Positions 12,777 through 25,931 of a stretch of 64,000 nucleotides of DNA are shown piece after piece. The stretch's first letter is position 1. Every line of letters starts with the position of its first letter. The stretch comes from Mangifera indica (Eukaryota > Streptophyta > Magnoliopsida > Sapindales > Anacardiaceae), in assembly GCF_011075055.1 (NCBI RefSeq), contig NC_058146.1, positions 930,001-994,000 of the forward strand, written 5' to 3'. Under the pieces are notes generated by a model that did not search any database, was not told where the DNA came from, and saw only the letters and a list, made by a program, of their open reading frames with translations. Position numbers and translations under genes: made by a program.

Positions 12777-14756
12777 TCAATCTTTCAGGTGTATCCCTTT
12801 CATTCTTGACATTTTCCATCTAATTCCTTGCTAGATGGGTAACATTTTTTTTAGACAATGGCTAAATGTACTGAGATTACATTTTGCTTTTGTATGGGAT
12901 CTAATTGTGAGTTAATGCAAAAACATCTTACAGCAGGCGGAATTGGCGGAGAGAGATGAGTATGAATAATTAAGTTTACTTTTAGCCAATATCTGGCCTT
13001 TTTACTTTAATTTGAGCTGATTGACTATTAGAGGGGAATTATAAACTGTCCATCTTTTGGGGGGCCCATGTGCACCTGATGCATCAGTCCATTAGCTGAA
13101 TCAGACAATTGCAAGGCTTGGGCTGAGGTGTTGCCACAAGAACTGGGCTTGTTCATCTATGCCTCTGACCAACTGGATTTCCCATGAATAAAACATAAAA
13201 TATAATTTTAGCCTACACAACCTATCAACTGACTAGGCTTCGATTTGATATGTATTAGATCATAAGCTCTTTTGTTCACATGACAGGCTTGGAATGGCGA
13301 TTGCATTGCTAACTTCTTGTTACTGTAAACTAACAGGATTTTGATAAATATTTAGATGGAAATATTGTATTATCATAAAGATGTATTAAGCTTGTTCTCT
13401 ACACGTTGATTCCTCTATGCACCATACCATTTTTTATTTTTATTGTTAGTTTTTTTTTTTCCTTTCAGTAATATTTGAACATATGTATTGATATATTCAT
13501 CATACATCAAAACGTCTTGCATTTTCTGAATGATCAATTAATTCTTGTTCATTACTCTTCAAGTGTTTTACCTTTGTAGGATTAGAGGAAAAGACTTGGA
13601 AATTTAGGAAACAAAAAACGCGGATGAAAGTGTCTTCCAAATCTTAAGTTGATATATTATTAGAAGTTGGAAATAAAGCTTGCATCCAGCCCATCCGAGA
13701 TGGATGGGGAAGCCTTGATTTTCAGTGTGCGGAATGTCTTTTTTGAAAGAAAGTGTAAGGTAAGGCATTCGATGCCTAGTTTGATTGAGGCCAGTCACTG
13801 AAGCGGGGATTTGAGGTCTTTATTATACACTGATATATACAATTCTATTGGTAACATAACTTTTGTTGTACGGTAAGCATGACCTAACTTTTTATTCTTA
13901 TGCCATACGAATCATTATTGGGCAATACAGACATACATCTTGAAGTTTATACGGGTTGGGTACTTGCTCGTGCAAAAAATTTAGGGCTGTTTGTATGGTT
14001 GGGAAAATGGTCAACTGAAAATCGATTATCGAAAGAAAAGTATATTTGAACTAGGAGATTCATAGGTGTCGATGGGTCAGGCCGACTTATAAAATTCATA
14101 CGGCCCATGACCCAACCCAATATATAGGGTCAAGTCAGATTTTAAACGGGTTAGACCATGGTCTTGTTTATTAATTTTAATAAAAAATAAATTTTTGTAT
14201 TATAATTATTAATTATGTAAACAGTATCAAATCGATGCACAAGTTTTGTATCTATACCCAAGGCTCGCCTGAAAGGCCTATGATCCTGACTTAACACGCT
14301 ACAATATCAAATGGGTCTTATCGTACAGGGTCGTGGGCAAGCTTGATCCATTTGATGCCGTTACCTCTACTCATAATCTTCTTGTCAATTGATAAGCAAA
14401 GTTTATCAAAGACAAGTTGAACTTTGAATATTGAACATTCAATTCAAATAGGCTAAATTTCTTAAAAGCAATATTATGTTCACTTAGTTAATTGGTTATT
14501 TAGATGATGTATTATGATATGATTGGTTGATTTTGAATAAAAAATAAAATAATATTCAATCATATGGTGATATATTATTTGGGTATTTAATTTGATACTT
14601 AATACTGGGGACATTTAGCATTGTTGAGGAGGAAGAGCCAAAAAAAATGCAAGACTAACAGCCGAGAATCATAAAAGTTTCCTGAGAAAATATGAAAGAA
14701 AGAGCAACCAAATGGCAATCAACCATTTGTAGAACTTGGTGGAGTTGATAAAATTG
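12777..14756. other. 3' flank and intergenic DNA
   Basis: Presumed 3' UTR of the methyltransferase followed by AT-rich intergenic DNA. At 14060-14350 there is a less AT-rich block with repeated GGTC/GGCC words (GGCCCATGACCCAACCC), resembling a decayed repeat. At 14500-14580 there is a copy of the short AT-rich dispersed element (CAATCATATGGTGATATATT). No coding frame is supported. Confidence 0.4.
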
Positions 14757-14890
14757 AAGGTGAGAGTTGATGAAACATGGACAAAATTTTCCAGTGTGGA
14801 GGTGGAGATCCATAGCCTAAAGGCCAAGAAATTTACCAACAAAACACTTGGGTCGCTGATCGTCTTGAAAAATGTAGCATCGTGTAATCA
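14640..14890 (+). other. Degenerate exon-like fragment of unknown origin
   Basis: In one frame from about 14735 the sequence reads DETWTKFSSVEVEIHSLK and then AKKFTNKTLGSLIVLKNVAS, which looks protein-like. A TAG at about 14727 and stops after 14890 interrupt it. The same fragment opens unit 2 at about 28300-28430 in a more degraded form. I do not recognise the parent gene. It may be a captured exon or part of a mobile element. Confidence 0.3.
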
Positions 14891-16346
14891 ACAACTACAA
14901 TGATTCTAAAATTACCCAACTTTTCTCACTCAATTCCCACGGCCTTCTTGAATTTATATAAGAGAAGACAATTATACAAGCAGGAGTGGATTCGAGTTGA
15001 ATCAGGTCAAACTCAAATCCACATCTGGTTTAAACGAGTAAATTCAGTTTATTGAACTCAAGATCAATGTCAATGATTTTTTTCCTTTTCTTTCAGTGAA
15101 TTTTTTTTTAATCTTCTCAAACGACTCTGTTACTATTCAACTTCTTTGATATTGTTATTCACCAATTCAAACTAATTACTCTGGATTTAAGTCAAGCTCA
15201 TATTATCCCTTGTTTGGGTTGGCCCGAATCCACTCTGGTATGAAATGAGTATTTTACGTCGCTATGGCCTGTCATGTTTGGAATTAAGATGGGCCTTCCA
15301 ATCATCTCATGTGGCCCAACTATAAATAAATGTAGTTAGCATTAGCCCATCCAGGTCCGAAACTTTCAGCCGGTTTGCCGAGCTCCTCAGTCTCATCGAC
15401 ACGGGTGACTAGAACCAGAGCATAAATCCATCTCTCTGGTACAATTTCTACCTTTTCTTTGCCCTTTTCGCAGACGTCTGATCCTTTTTTTTGTTTTTTT
15501 TTTGTGTTTTTATAAAATGGGGATCGAGTTGAGTTCTTTTGTCACATTTTTTGTGGGCTGTGGCCTTGATCACGCAGGTGATGGATAAAGTTGAATTAAA
15601 TGTTGTTTTTGACTGATTTTGCTTTTTCTCTATTTAATTTATTATTATGTTTGAAACTTGAAACCGTTTGGCAACTATCCAAGGCATTCTTCCGTGTATC
15701 AGAGTAGCCTGTCCATTTTTTGTCCAAGTTAGAATAAGTTCAAGTATATATATGCTATAGAATCATGTGTTTATGTTTTGAAAAATGTGATATGAGTTAT
15801 GTGAGCCCATTTCTAAACTATATGTTATAGGTCAATGTAAGGTAAGTAGTGAATTTCAGGTTTTGAAGGATGGAATTTATGTTGGGAACTTTGGATTAAT
15901 GATCTTGTTGAGAGGCTTTGAGTTGAGTTTTTGGTATACTCTGGCAAGCGTCCTCTGTTATAGGCGATAGAGTACCAAATGTACCACAGATTTTACTTGA
16001 ATATCCATTCCCTTGTTTGGTTGCTGCGACAATTAACTTTCATTTTACATATATTTAATTGTTATATTTCCTATGATAAATGTCCAATGTTATAAAAAAC
16101 TGAATTCTTTGTACATTATTTATTCTTATTCTTAGACATGTTGTTTTATAAATCTTCTTCTAAGAGAGGAAGTTGTATTATTATGGTGGTTGTTGATTGC
16201 TGGATTTGGTACTTCTGTTTGTGTAGGGAAAATTCAGTGCAATCAAAATGCTTTCAACTTTAGGTCTATATGCTGATATAGCTGTTGAGATGTGATTCTG
16301 TGAATGCTTCCCTGGCTTCAATGTCCCTTCTCTCTGTGCAGGAACC

Positions 16347-16806
16347 ATGGCTAGCGGACAATAACCAGTAAATGAGCAAATAGTTGCAAATATGTATGCT
16401 TCCATGAGAAGTGAACTAAATCAAATTTACTCAAAAATTACTGAGCTAGAAGTGGAAGCAAGTGAGCACTCATTGGTGATTAATGCTATCCAGCCAATTG
16501 GCCCATCAAGATAGTGCTATAGGATGATTGGAGGTGTGTTGGTTGAGAGAAAAATCAAAGAGGTCCTTCCTGCTGTCCAGCGCAATAAAGAGGGTACAGA
16601 GGAGGTAATTACTAGGCTTAATGAGGCTTTGGAAAAGAAGAAGAAAGAAATTTCTGAATTTGAAGCTAAATACAAAATTAGGATATGGAAATCTGATGAT
16701 GAAGTAAAGGACGCAGGTATCCAGAAGGAAGGTTCTTCTCAAGGAGTCCTCATTGGCCCTGCAAGTTCAAATGAAGGAAAGGTGCTTTTCTTTTTTATTC
16801 TGCCTT
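16347..16806 (+). pseudogene. PFD2: Prefoldin subunit 2, disabled copy in unit 1
   Basis: Near-identical to the intact prefoldin subunit 2 gene at 29878-30309, including the untranslated leader exon ending at 15438 and the 903-bp leader intron to 16341. Codon 6 is TAA instead of GAA (16362-16364), and a second in-frame stop TAG replaces an Arg codon (CGG in unit 2) at 16512-16514. The normal stop is also lost: GAATGA has become GAAGGA, so the frame would run on to 16806. The body (RMIGGVLVERKIKEVLPAV and onward) remains readable, so decay is recent. Initiation at a downstream Met after the second stop would give at most about 94 residues lacking the N-terminal coiled coil. Confidence 0.93.
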
Positions 16807-18349
16807 GATTTTCTTGGACTTGCTAGATAATTCTTTGTTGCATATCTTTATGTTGTATTTACGTAATGTTAGTCGTATTTACATAATGTTGGTCGATTTT
16901 GATTCTGGATGAAGAGGGTATCTATGTTCTTCAGTATGCTAGCCTAGTTTTCTAAGAACAACTGTTAAGTAACAGCTCTAGCATAAATGTTGGGCTTGTC
17001 CAGGGTGTGTCTTTGTTAGGCCTTTGTCAATGGATCGTTTGCTTTTAGTTGCAAACTCTGAAGAACTAAAACACAATGCTTATCTTTGGTAGTGTTTTGA
17101 TTTTTCATACAAATATCTCTCTGAGATTATTGTTATGAATGCAACCGTTTCTTTCTCAGAAAACTTAACACTTTTGAGGTCGTTTGTTCTGGCTACTATC
17201 ATCCTTCCCATGTTTGTACTCAGTAACTCCTAGATTTCTTTCTTTTAAAGGTCCTACATAAGCCTGGCCTCATCAATTTTCTGAGAAATTTAATTGAGTT
17301 CAGTAACTTAGGAGAGTTGATAGTTTAGTTCGCATATATGCTAATATTACCACAACTATTTGCTTATGTATTCTTGAAATGAGTTCATTAAAACTGTTAT
17401 GTTAGGGCTACAAATCGTGTGGGTTGGACTTGATTATTGTTGAGCTAAGCTCGAGTTCAAGCAGTTTGAGTTCGATTCAAGAGTCGAGCTTGAGCTTGAG
17501 CTTGTTGTTGCTTGATTTGGTGAAGTTGTGAGCTCATGGTTTGGTTTGAGTATAATATCAATAAACAATTAAAAATTTAAAATCTTACACTTACACTCTT
17601 AAAATGTTATTCCTTTGTATTTAATATGAATTAGTAATTAATAAATATGAAAGTTATGAGATTTACCCGAGCTCGAGTTAGCTGTTCCTATTTGGAGCTC
17701 AAGCTCGAGCCTCTAAGTTTTGAGTTTGTCAAGTTCGAGCTTGACATATACCTAGTCGAGCTAAGTTTGAGACTAGCACTAATTGGCTTGATTCGATTGC
17801 CGCCTAATATATGTCATGTTATTCTTTATAGAAATCTTATAAATAGTTTTATGAAGAAAATTTTTCTTACCTAATGAATTAATATTCATTACTTTTTTTA
17901 TGTGGTCAACTAAAGAAATTAGAAAAATACACGTTAAATCTATATTACAGTTTCATACTTCCATAATCAAAATGAAACGAAAAGGTGAGAAATATACAAT
18001 AGAAAGGGTAAGATCGTATAAAGGTATCGAATTATCATATTTATTCAATAAAGTAATCGAACTTTGTTTTTTATTCTATTGAAATGATTGATCTTTCCAA
18101 ATTTTCTATTGAAGAGACCAAACTTTTATATTTTTGGTTTTGAAGAGACTAGACTTTCATTGTTTCATATTGAATATACTAAACTAATTATCTTGCTTTC
18201 ATTGCAAAACATACAATCTTTATTGTGTTTGTTCAGTACCTTAAATAGCAAATACTGAAAGTTTGGTAGGAAAAATTGAAAATTTGATTCCTCTCATAGG
18301 AAAATCCTAGAGTTCAATTCTTTCAGTATAAAAAGACAAAGTTCAATCC
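16807..18349. other. Intergenic DNA between the prefoldin pseudogene and the 147-aa gene
   Basis: Prefoldin 3' flank, then a GAGCTCGAGTTC-rich repeat at about 17400-17830, then AT-rich DNA leading to the 3' end of the minus-strand gene. Unit 2 carries the matching region at 30310-31812. The open frames here show no conserved motif and are not maintained between the two units, so no gene is called. Confidence 0.45.
17400..17830. repeat. Decayed GAGCTCGAG-word repeat
   Basis: A run dominated by variants of GAGCTCGAGTTCAAGC and its complement. Matching tracts lie at about 30950-31290 (unit 2), 19130-19330, 20020-20290, 46370-46830, 52590-53300 and 55440-55680. The words are imperfect and occur in both orientations. 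The element class was not identified. Confidence 0.55.
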
Positions 18350-18793
18350 CTAATGGTGAACGAAGTTCCTTCTGTTGACAGCATAACTTCTACTTCTTGG
18401 ATACAACACTTCTGCCTTTGAACCATCTTCCTCAAATGTGCATGGCTCTTCCTCTTCAATTCTCCCCATCTTCCCTGCTCCAACAGTGTAACTCCTCCTC
18501 ATCCCACCACTCTGGTTCAGCTTCATCTTACTTTTCATGTTCTTCCTTGATGCTGTGCGTAAAAGCTCCCTGAATTCTTCATCATCAATTGGCTTAGAAG
18601 AGTTGACACTGAAATTCTTAGACAAGTGCACAACTTGAGCTGCAGGGCAGACCACTGCACCATCGTACTTTCCTATCCCGCCATTGAAATCCTGCATGCC
18701 CTTTATGTAAAAATCTCTAGCCCTTGCAAGAAATCTAATGGGTGCTGAGATTATTAGCATGAACTTGCTTTGCTTATTCGCTCTGCTTCTCAT
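18350..18793 (-). CDS. Uncharacterised 147-aa plant protein, unit 1 copy
   Basis: A single-exon gene of 147 codons starting MRSRANKQSKFMLII. The N-terminal third contains APIRFLARARDFYIKGMQDF. The middle contains NFSVNSSKPIDDEEFRELL followed by a basic stretch (RTASRKNMKSKMKL), and the C-terminus contains RSYTVGAGKMGRIEEEEPC and ends RSRSYAVNRRNFVHH. There is no signal peptide. The block around RARDFYIKGM and the acidic EEEEPCTFEEDG segment look like a plant-specific family of unknown function (inference; not named here). A near-identical gene with an intact frame lies at 31813-32256 in unit 2. Retention of both frames while neighbouring duplicates decayed suggests that the protein is expressed and tolerated in two copies. 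Confidence 0.7.
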   Translation of the reverse strand: MRSRANKQSKFMLIISAPIRFLARARDFYIKGMQDFNGGIGKYDGAVVCPAAQVVHLSKNFSVNSSKPIDDEEFRELLRTASRKNMKSKMKLNQSGGMRRSYTVGAGKMGRIEEEEPCTFEEDGSKAEVLYPRSRSYAVNRRNFVHH

Positions 18794-21432
18794 TCTCTCA
18801 GCTTGGTAACGGCGAAGAAATTATGAATAGGATAGGATTTGTTTCTTGGAAGTAGGTTAAATATAGTTTGAATAGAAGGGCAAGCAGTGTAGACTTGTTC
18901 AAATGGGAGAAAAGAGTATTGAAAACTTGAAATACAATACAAAATTAAATGAATAGGAAAAGAGTTAGCAGGCCAAAGTTGAAAAATAATGTGGAGGAGA
19001 AAAACCTTATTGAACCATGTAACCATTAGAGGTCAAATTTCCTTTTTGAATTGGGTATTGACTGTCTCTTGTCAAATTTTGATTAATAACTCTAGGTTGA
19101 TAATCAGAGGAGTCAAAGATAGCTGTGGGTTCAATTCAAACAAAGCCTAGGATTAGCTCGAGCTCGACTAAGATTCATATTACCCACTTTGTGCTTGAGT
19201 TCATTTGAACAGACGTATATTATTGCCAAAAGGTTATTATTGACGGTTTCTTGTCAATTTTTTATTCATATATCTGGGTTGATAATCATATGGTAAAAAT
19301 AGGGCTAACTCGAGTTTGATCTCGATCTCATTTGAATAATAATAATAATAATAAGCTCTGACCATTTTATTTGTTTACTTAGGTCATCATCGTAGAATTA
19401 TTTGACAAGTGATGTAATGATAAAAATATTCCAATATCATCCCTAAAAATAAGAAAGAAAGGAAAAAGATGGTTTTCCAGATTTTTTTTTTAATTTTTTG
19501 ATGAAGTTCATTGATCTCTTACAATTCTTATATAAATATGCTTCTAAAGTCTAAGAACGGGAATAAAATGAAATGTTTAGCCAAAATGCTCTTACATTTG
19601 TTTGATACTTTAAGTTGTGCTTAAAATAGAACCACTGTGTTAAAGAATTTAAACCTCTTTGAATATATATTTTTTTCAATGTTATAAACTTTCGCAAATG
19701 AAAGATGTTGGCATTGTTTCAATTCGTACATAGCAAATTACTTGAGGGTGCCATTATTGATGAACACTTGAGGGTGTCTCCATAAATGATACCATAAGTC
19801 TTCACTATTCAAAGTTCGAACTTGGGCCGCTTGCAGCCCTATGGACGATTGCTTTAATGAAGCTAGGTTATAGTCGAGTGGTAGGTTGCCCCTTTGGCAT
19901 AGTTCTCTCATTTGTCTAGAAGTTTTAGAGTCTATTATTCTAAGTTGAAGAAGATATGTTGTATGCTACTAAGGTTGCAAACCAATGGAGTTGCTTGTGA
20001 ACAGTTTGCACTTTGACTCTTCTCAAATCGAGTTCAAAAGCTTGATGTTGGTTGGTTTAATTTGAGTAAAATATCAATAAATCCTTAAAAAAAAAATCAA
20101 ATTTTAATTTTCATTCTTAAAATTTTATTTTTTTAGATTTGAATATATATGATAATTGATAAATATATAAATTACGAGAGTTTAAATATATATATTTTTT
20201 AAAATGAGTTGAAATATATTTTTCGAGTTAAGCTTGAATCAAGATCTCATTTACTCGATGAACTTGAGCTCTATATTTATATGTCTAAGTTGAGTTCAAC
20301 AATTTGATCTTAATATATTTTAAACGAATTGTGAATCCATATACTTTTATTTGGATACTCTCATATTTGATATGTTTCACTTGAGCTATTCTTTGAGGCT
20401 TGCATTTGATATTAAGATACAAAAAGCTCCAAGTTATTTTCAAATGTCCGTTTATTAGGCTCAATTTGATAGTTTGGGAAGTTGGGGGACCGATTGATAA
20501 AACAGGGAGAAAGGCCACAAACATTGTCCGACGTGGACAGCCTTGTCCCTATATCCAATATTGCTCTACCATTCAAACCTACCATTACACGTAAAAAATG
20601 TGGAAGTCATTTTCACAACATTGTCCTCTTTTAAGTCCATTGATCCATGATATTGCAAGTTTTTTGCTTTTTTTTTTTCTTTTCATTCATGAAAAGTCCA
20701 AAAACTTAAAGAGATTTTTAAAGTGATTCGATTTACTATATAAAGTATTTATACGGTAAGTGCGAGAGATAATTGTATAATTATATAAAAAAACACACTA
20801 GGTTCTAAGATAATGTTGATTGAAGCAGGCAATCGATGGATAATTTCTAGCAAGCCATAATTAGAGGTGAATTCGATTTGAATCAAGTTAAACTTAAGGA
20901 TAATTTGAATTCATAATACTTGATGTACAATATTGTTAAAAAGTTGTTGATAGGATAACTATCGTTATCGGTAGGATAAATAGTGTTGTGGAATAAGTAA
21001 ATAGTATTATTGGATAGACAAATGAACTGATTTCAATTCGAGTTATTGAGAAAAATAATCTTAAATTTGTATGTAACAAATTTAAACAACATATACTAAT
21101 ATCCCTTTATTACAAAGAATATATCGATCAAGTTTTGAGTAATTAATTAAATATTTAGGTGATTTATGTCATATAATTTGATATAATTTGATATTTTTTA
21201 AATACGCATTACATAATAAATATGTGATTAAATTACTGTGTGGTCCTATTTTTTAATAAAATAACTTTATATGTTTACTGTTACCGTGGCCGTAAAAGTT
21301 TCAACATTGAGATGATCTTTCATCTTCCTCGTGCTACCTAAATTTCAAGAACCATGTCATATACAAGAAACAAGAGCCAGTCTGATCCCGTAGATCAATT
21401 TCTCAGCCTGCACAGAAACGCCACCTGCCAAT
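18794..21432. other. Intergenic DNA upstream of SCPL-A
   Basis: Contains the promoter of the minus-strand 147-aa gene (conserved in unit 2), two GAGCTCGAG-word tracts (about 19130-19330 and 20020-20290), and the upstream region of SCPL-A. A short (AAT)n run lies at about 19337-19352. Open frames here (for example 20400-20594) have no recognisable motif. Confidence 0.45.
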
Positions 21433-24400
21433 ATGCAGCTTCCATCACCGGCTTCACTGAATTCAACCACAGCCCTAAAATGCCTACATTTGCGCATGCT
21501 TCTCCTACTGATTTTCTCAGCGACCACCTCCTTCTCCGGCGAAATTGTCAAGTACCTTCCAGGATACGACGGTGAACTCCCATTCAAGCTCGAAACTGGG
21601 TAAAGTCTCTTGCTTCATTTTGTGTACGATTTTCAAGCAGTGAATTAGTAAGTTGTAAAAGGAAAATATATCAATATGTAATGTGAAAGTTTATGTTGAC
21701 TGAAACAGATACATAAGCGTCAATGAGTCGGAGCTGTTCTACTACTTTATAGAGTCGCAAGGCAATCCTGAAGAAGACCCTCTAATTCTTTGGCTGACTG
21801 GTGGCCCTGGCTGCTCTTCATTCAATGGATTAATCTATGAAATCGGTAAGCATGATATTTTTACTGGTAATTTTAAGAGATATTCCTTCCCTTTTTTTTT
21901 AAAGAGTAAATAAATACATTAAAAACCTGAAAACTCCCAACAGTATATATATGTTGAAAGAGACTGTCAACAAAACCAAGGGATGGATCATTACACATTC
22001 TTTCTATCACGAATGAACATAGTTTTCAATTGGGAGAAGGCTTTTTCCCACCTGTTTTTAATTGAATTAATGACAAAGTTCTTAATTTTAATAACAACAT
22101 TTTTTAAACCTTTCTTTCAATTTCTTTTAAGTTTTAACAATAAGAGAATGTTAAGGTGATTTTTCTGTTTGGTTTTAAAAATCTTTCTTTCTTTCTTTCT
22201 TTTTCTTTTTTAATTTTTCCTTCTTCTTCCTTTTTCTTTCTCTCCCTCCTCTTCCTCCTCACTGCCATCCAATTTGACTGAGTTAGCCCCAACCCATTTT
22301 CAATTTCACCCTCTTGTTTTTACTATCAATCAAATTATGTTTATACAATTTTAAATACAAATACATAGTTAATATATCATCATATAAATAAACAATTTTG
22401 AATTAAAAATATCAGTGAAAGGCAGGCAAAGAGTTGACACAAGTTGCTTCTCATTCTTTGGTTCTCACCTATGACCACTTCTTTGTATACCTTACACCTT
22501 GAAATCAAGACTTCTTTCTTGATAAATATGCAGTCGAAGTCGGAGTTATGAGGAAAACACATTTTTCTAATACACTTCTGATCAGGGAAAAGGCCAATTC
22601 CTTTTTCTTGGCACGTTTGGATAGCTTTTCATATATGGCAACTTGATGCTTGCATTACCTTATCCTCCACTTGACGTCTTCTTTTGAACTTTTTTTGTTG
22701 TTTTGATTCCACCAATTGTACTCAGCACCAAGATGGTGTGATTCAATTGGAATTACACCAATTCGATATAATTTCAGTCAAATCACATAATCACAAGTGT
22801 AATTTGACCGAAATTAAACCTAACAAGTTCATTGATAACATTTACTATTAACAACTATTTTAAATTTATTTTTTTATAATTATTAACATTGAAATTAGTA
22901 TAAACCAATGGTGAAAATAAATTTAATAAAGTTTTAGAGGTAAAAATTAATTTAATGAACTTTAAAATTAATAAGTATTTTCATTTTTATGCTGCACCTG
23001 GACCTGGCAACATAGTAATTGAAAAAAATTAAAGTGAATATTGTATTTTTATTCTTTATATTTCTAATATGGATTTTTAAAAAAACTATATCCTTTTAAT
23101 ATGGGTTTTTTTATTTTTTTAAGCACATTGAATTCTTCAACCAAATATTTAATTCATATAGTAATTAATGTACCTATATCCTGTGCAGGACCGTTGGAGT
23201 TTGATATTGACAACTACACTGGGGGCTTACCAAGATTTAAAGACTACCCTTATGCATGGACAAAGGTCGAGTTACAATTTTTTTTTAATAGAGTAATATT
23301 ATTTGTAATTATTTTTAATATATAATTTATGTATATAAAATATATGTTATTATGTAATTAGATATTATTTTATCTTTAATTTAAAATCATCTAATCACAT
23401 AATGATATATCATCTGTGTATATGAATTGGATAAAAAAATAAATATATATAATTTTATTATTTTTATTATTCTTATTAAATGTTTGATTAATTTGTGTTG
23501 ATATTTCTCCAGACAGGTAGCTTCATATTCCTGGATTCACCTGTTGGCACTGGTTTCTCTTATTCTACTAACTCGGACGCCTGGGCTTCCTCTGACTCTT
23601 TTGCAGCCAAACAAGCCTATGAGTTCCTTAGAAAGGTGGGTAAATAAATTTACAATCAAAATATATACACTTATAACGGATACTAAATTAGAACTAATGT
23701 CATATGTTGTTATGTGATTGTTTGATTTTAAATTAAAGATAATATAACATTTAATCATATGGTGACATATCATCACTGATACTTAAAATGATATTCGTTA
23801 TAAAATTATATAACATTGCTCATAAATTTTACTCGATCAAGTTCAAATTCATGAACTTGCAGTGGCTGACTGACAACCCTAAATACCTGTCTCTTGAACT
23901 TTTCATTGGCGGTGATTCTTATTCTGGCATAATCGTTCCTCTAATCACCAAGCTTGTTTTAGAAGGTAAGCTCTATATGTTCTAGTCTGCTACTTCATAA
24001 TCTTCATCAATCAGAAGCTCAAAAATCAAAATCAATATTTCTATAATACATGTGCTGCCTTGCAGGAAATGAAGCTGGAACCCAGCCAATTATGAATCTG
24101 ATAGTACGTGATCAATATTATGGCTTTGCTTGCTCTAATTTATAACTTGACTGATTCAGTTTTACTTGGAATTGAATGATTTTACATAGGGGTATTTGGT
24201 CGGGAGCCCATGGACAGATCAAGTGATTAGTGAAAATTCAAGAGTTGTATTTGCTCATCGCATGGCGCTTATATCAGACGAACTATATGAGGTGCTTTTA
24301 TATATATGCCTGCATTTGCTAATTTAATCATCATTTACTTTTTATTTTTGTCTTTCGTTTCTTGGAATTGGTGACCATTTTGTCTACAAGGCACTGCGTT

Positions 24401-25868
24401 GACACATATGTACAAATCCCACCGTCTTGCCAGTAGGCATGGGACTTTCTCCTCAGTGAGCAGGTGGGGGTGCAGAGGGTGATGTCCCTAAGCCGTGTTT
24501 AGCTGTTGGCTACTCGCTTCTTATGAAGTAGCCAGTAAGGTGCTACCCACTTGACACTGTCTACAATTTCAGTTTATCTCATACAGCACCGTTTTAAGAT
24601 CTCTCTGAAGAATAAGAACTTTACTAGTGTTTGGTTTAATAATAAGAATCCTGATAGAGTTTGGTTTAAAGACAATAATCCTAACATATAAAAACATAGT
24701 GTGATAATTAGTAATCCTATAATATAAACATTTATGGTAACGAGAGAAGTGACAAAATAATGAATAATATATTCTGTTAGACACGTTTTGGATGAATCAC
24801 GATAAATTGGGAGTCTTATTTCTCTCTATTATGAGTATTTGCTTTATTTATCTTGTACATAATCTGGGATTTGTTTTATACATATCAGGAATTATTAATT
24901 TATAGATTTTACAATTTTTTCAGGACCTCAAAGTATATTGCAATGAGTCCTATGTGAATATAGATCCATCCAATACAAAATGTATAGCTGCTTATGAAAT
25001 TTACAAAAAGGTAAGATAATTAATTAGCAATCCAGAGCCTGCCATAAACGATTTCCTACAAGCTTCCTTGAAATGACTGGATTAATTTCTTTTTTCATAA
25101 TTGCAGTGCGTTAAGGATCTATATGACAATAATATTTTGGAACCGAAGTGCACTTCTGCGTCGCCAGAAAAGGACCAAGGAGAACTGCCACACAGGGCTC
25201 TACAAGAAAATCCCACAAATTTCATCCTTTCACCACCAAAAATTCCTGATCTCTGGTGCCGGGTAAACTTTTTTTGTTTTCTAAATTCTTTAAATTGTGA
25301 TATTAATCTGTGTATGTTTAAAAAAAGAAATTTGATTTGATCTGTAAGATTATTATAGATTATAAAATATCAAATTGACATAAGGTTTACATGAATACCT
25401 CATTGAGCCATATTCTTTGAATCTATAAAGCTTTGGTTTGTAATGACCGGTCTTTCTCTTTTAAACATATCTAAATAACGATTTTTTAGAGATAAAATAC
25501 GTTTTAGAATTTGAAAGAGAGGCTTTTGAAAGAGAGACTAGCTTATATATAAGAGATTATTAGATCCTCATAGCAAAAATCTAATAACCTTAAAACCCAT
25601 CAAACCATTTATGTACTTCATGTTAATCTCATATGTAAACTGTTATCCATTTATCAATCAAATAGCAACATTTTTACAATATCTTTGGATACCATCATCT
25701 TGCTAATTCTTTTTTTTTTCCCTTCTTCTCCAGAATTTTAATTATGCACTCTCCTACATGTGGATGAATAATGACCAAGTGCAAGATGCTTTGCACATCC
25801 GAAAGGTTTGTGATTTACAAATAACTAGCATATATTTATGTTATAAAAAAGTAATAAACCAAAAAATT

Positions 25869-25931
<63 letters not shown>

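Noticed and set aside
18001..18082. Short open frame near the GAGCTCGAG repeat that could be a small gene
   Set aside because: The unit 2 counterpart does not keep the frame, so there is no sign of selection.
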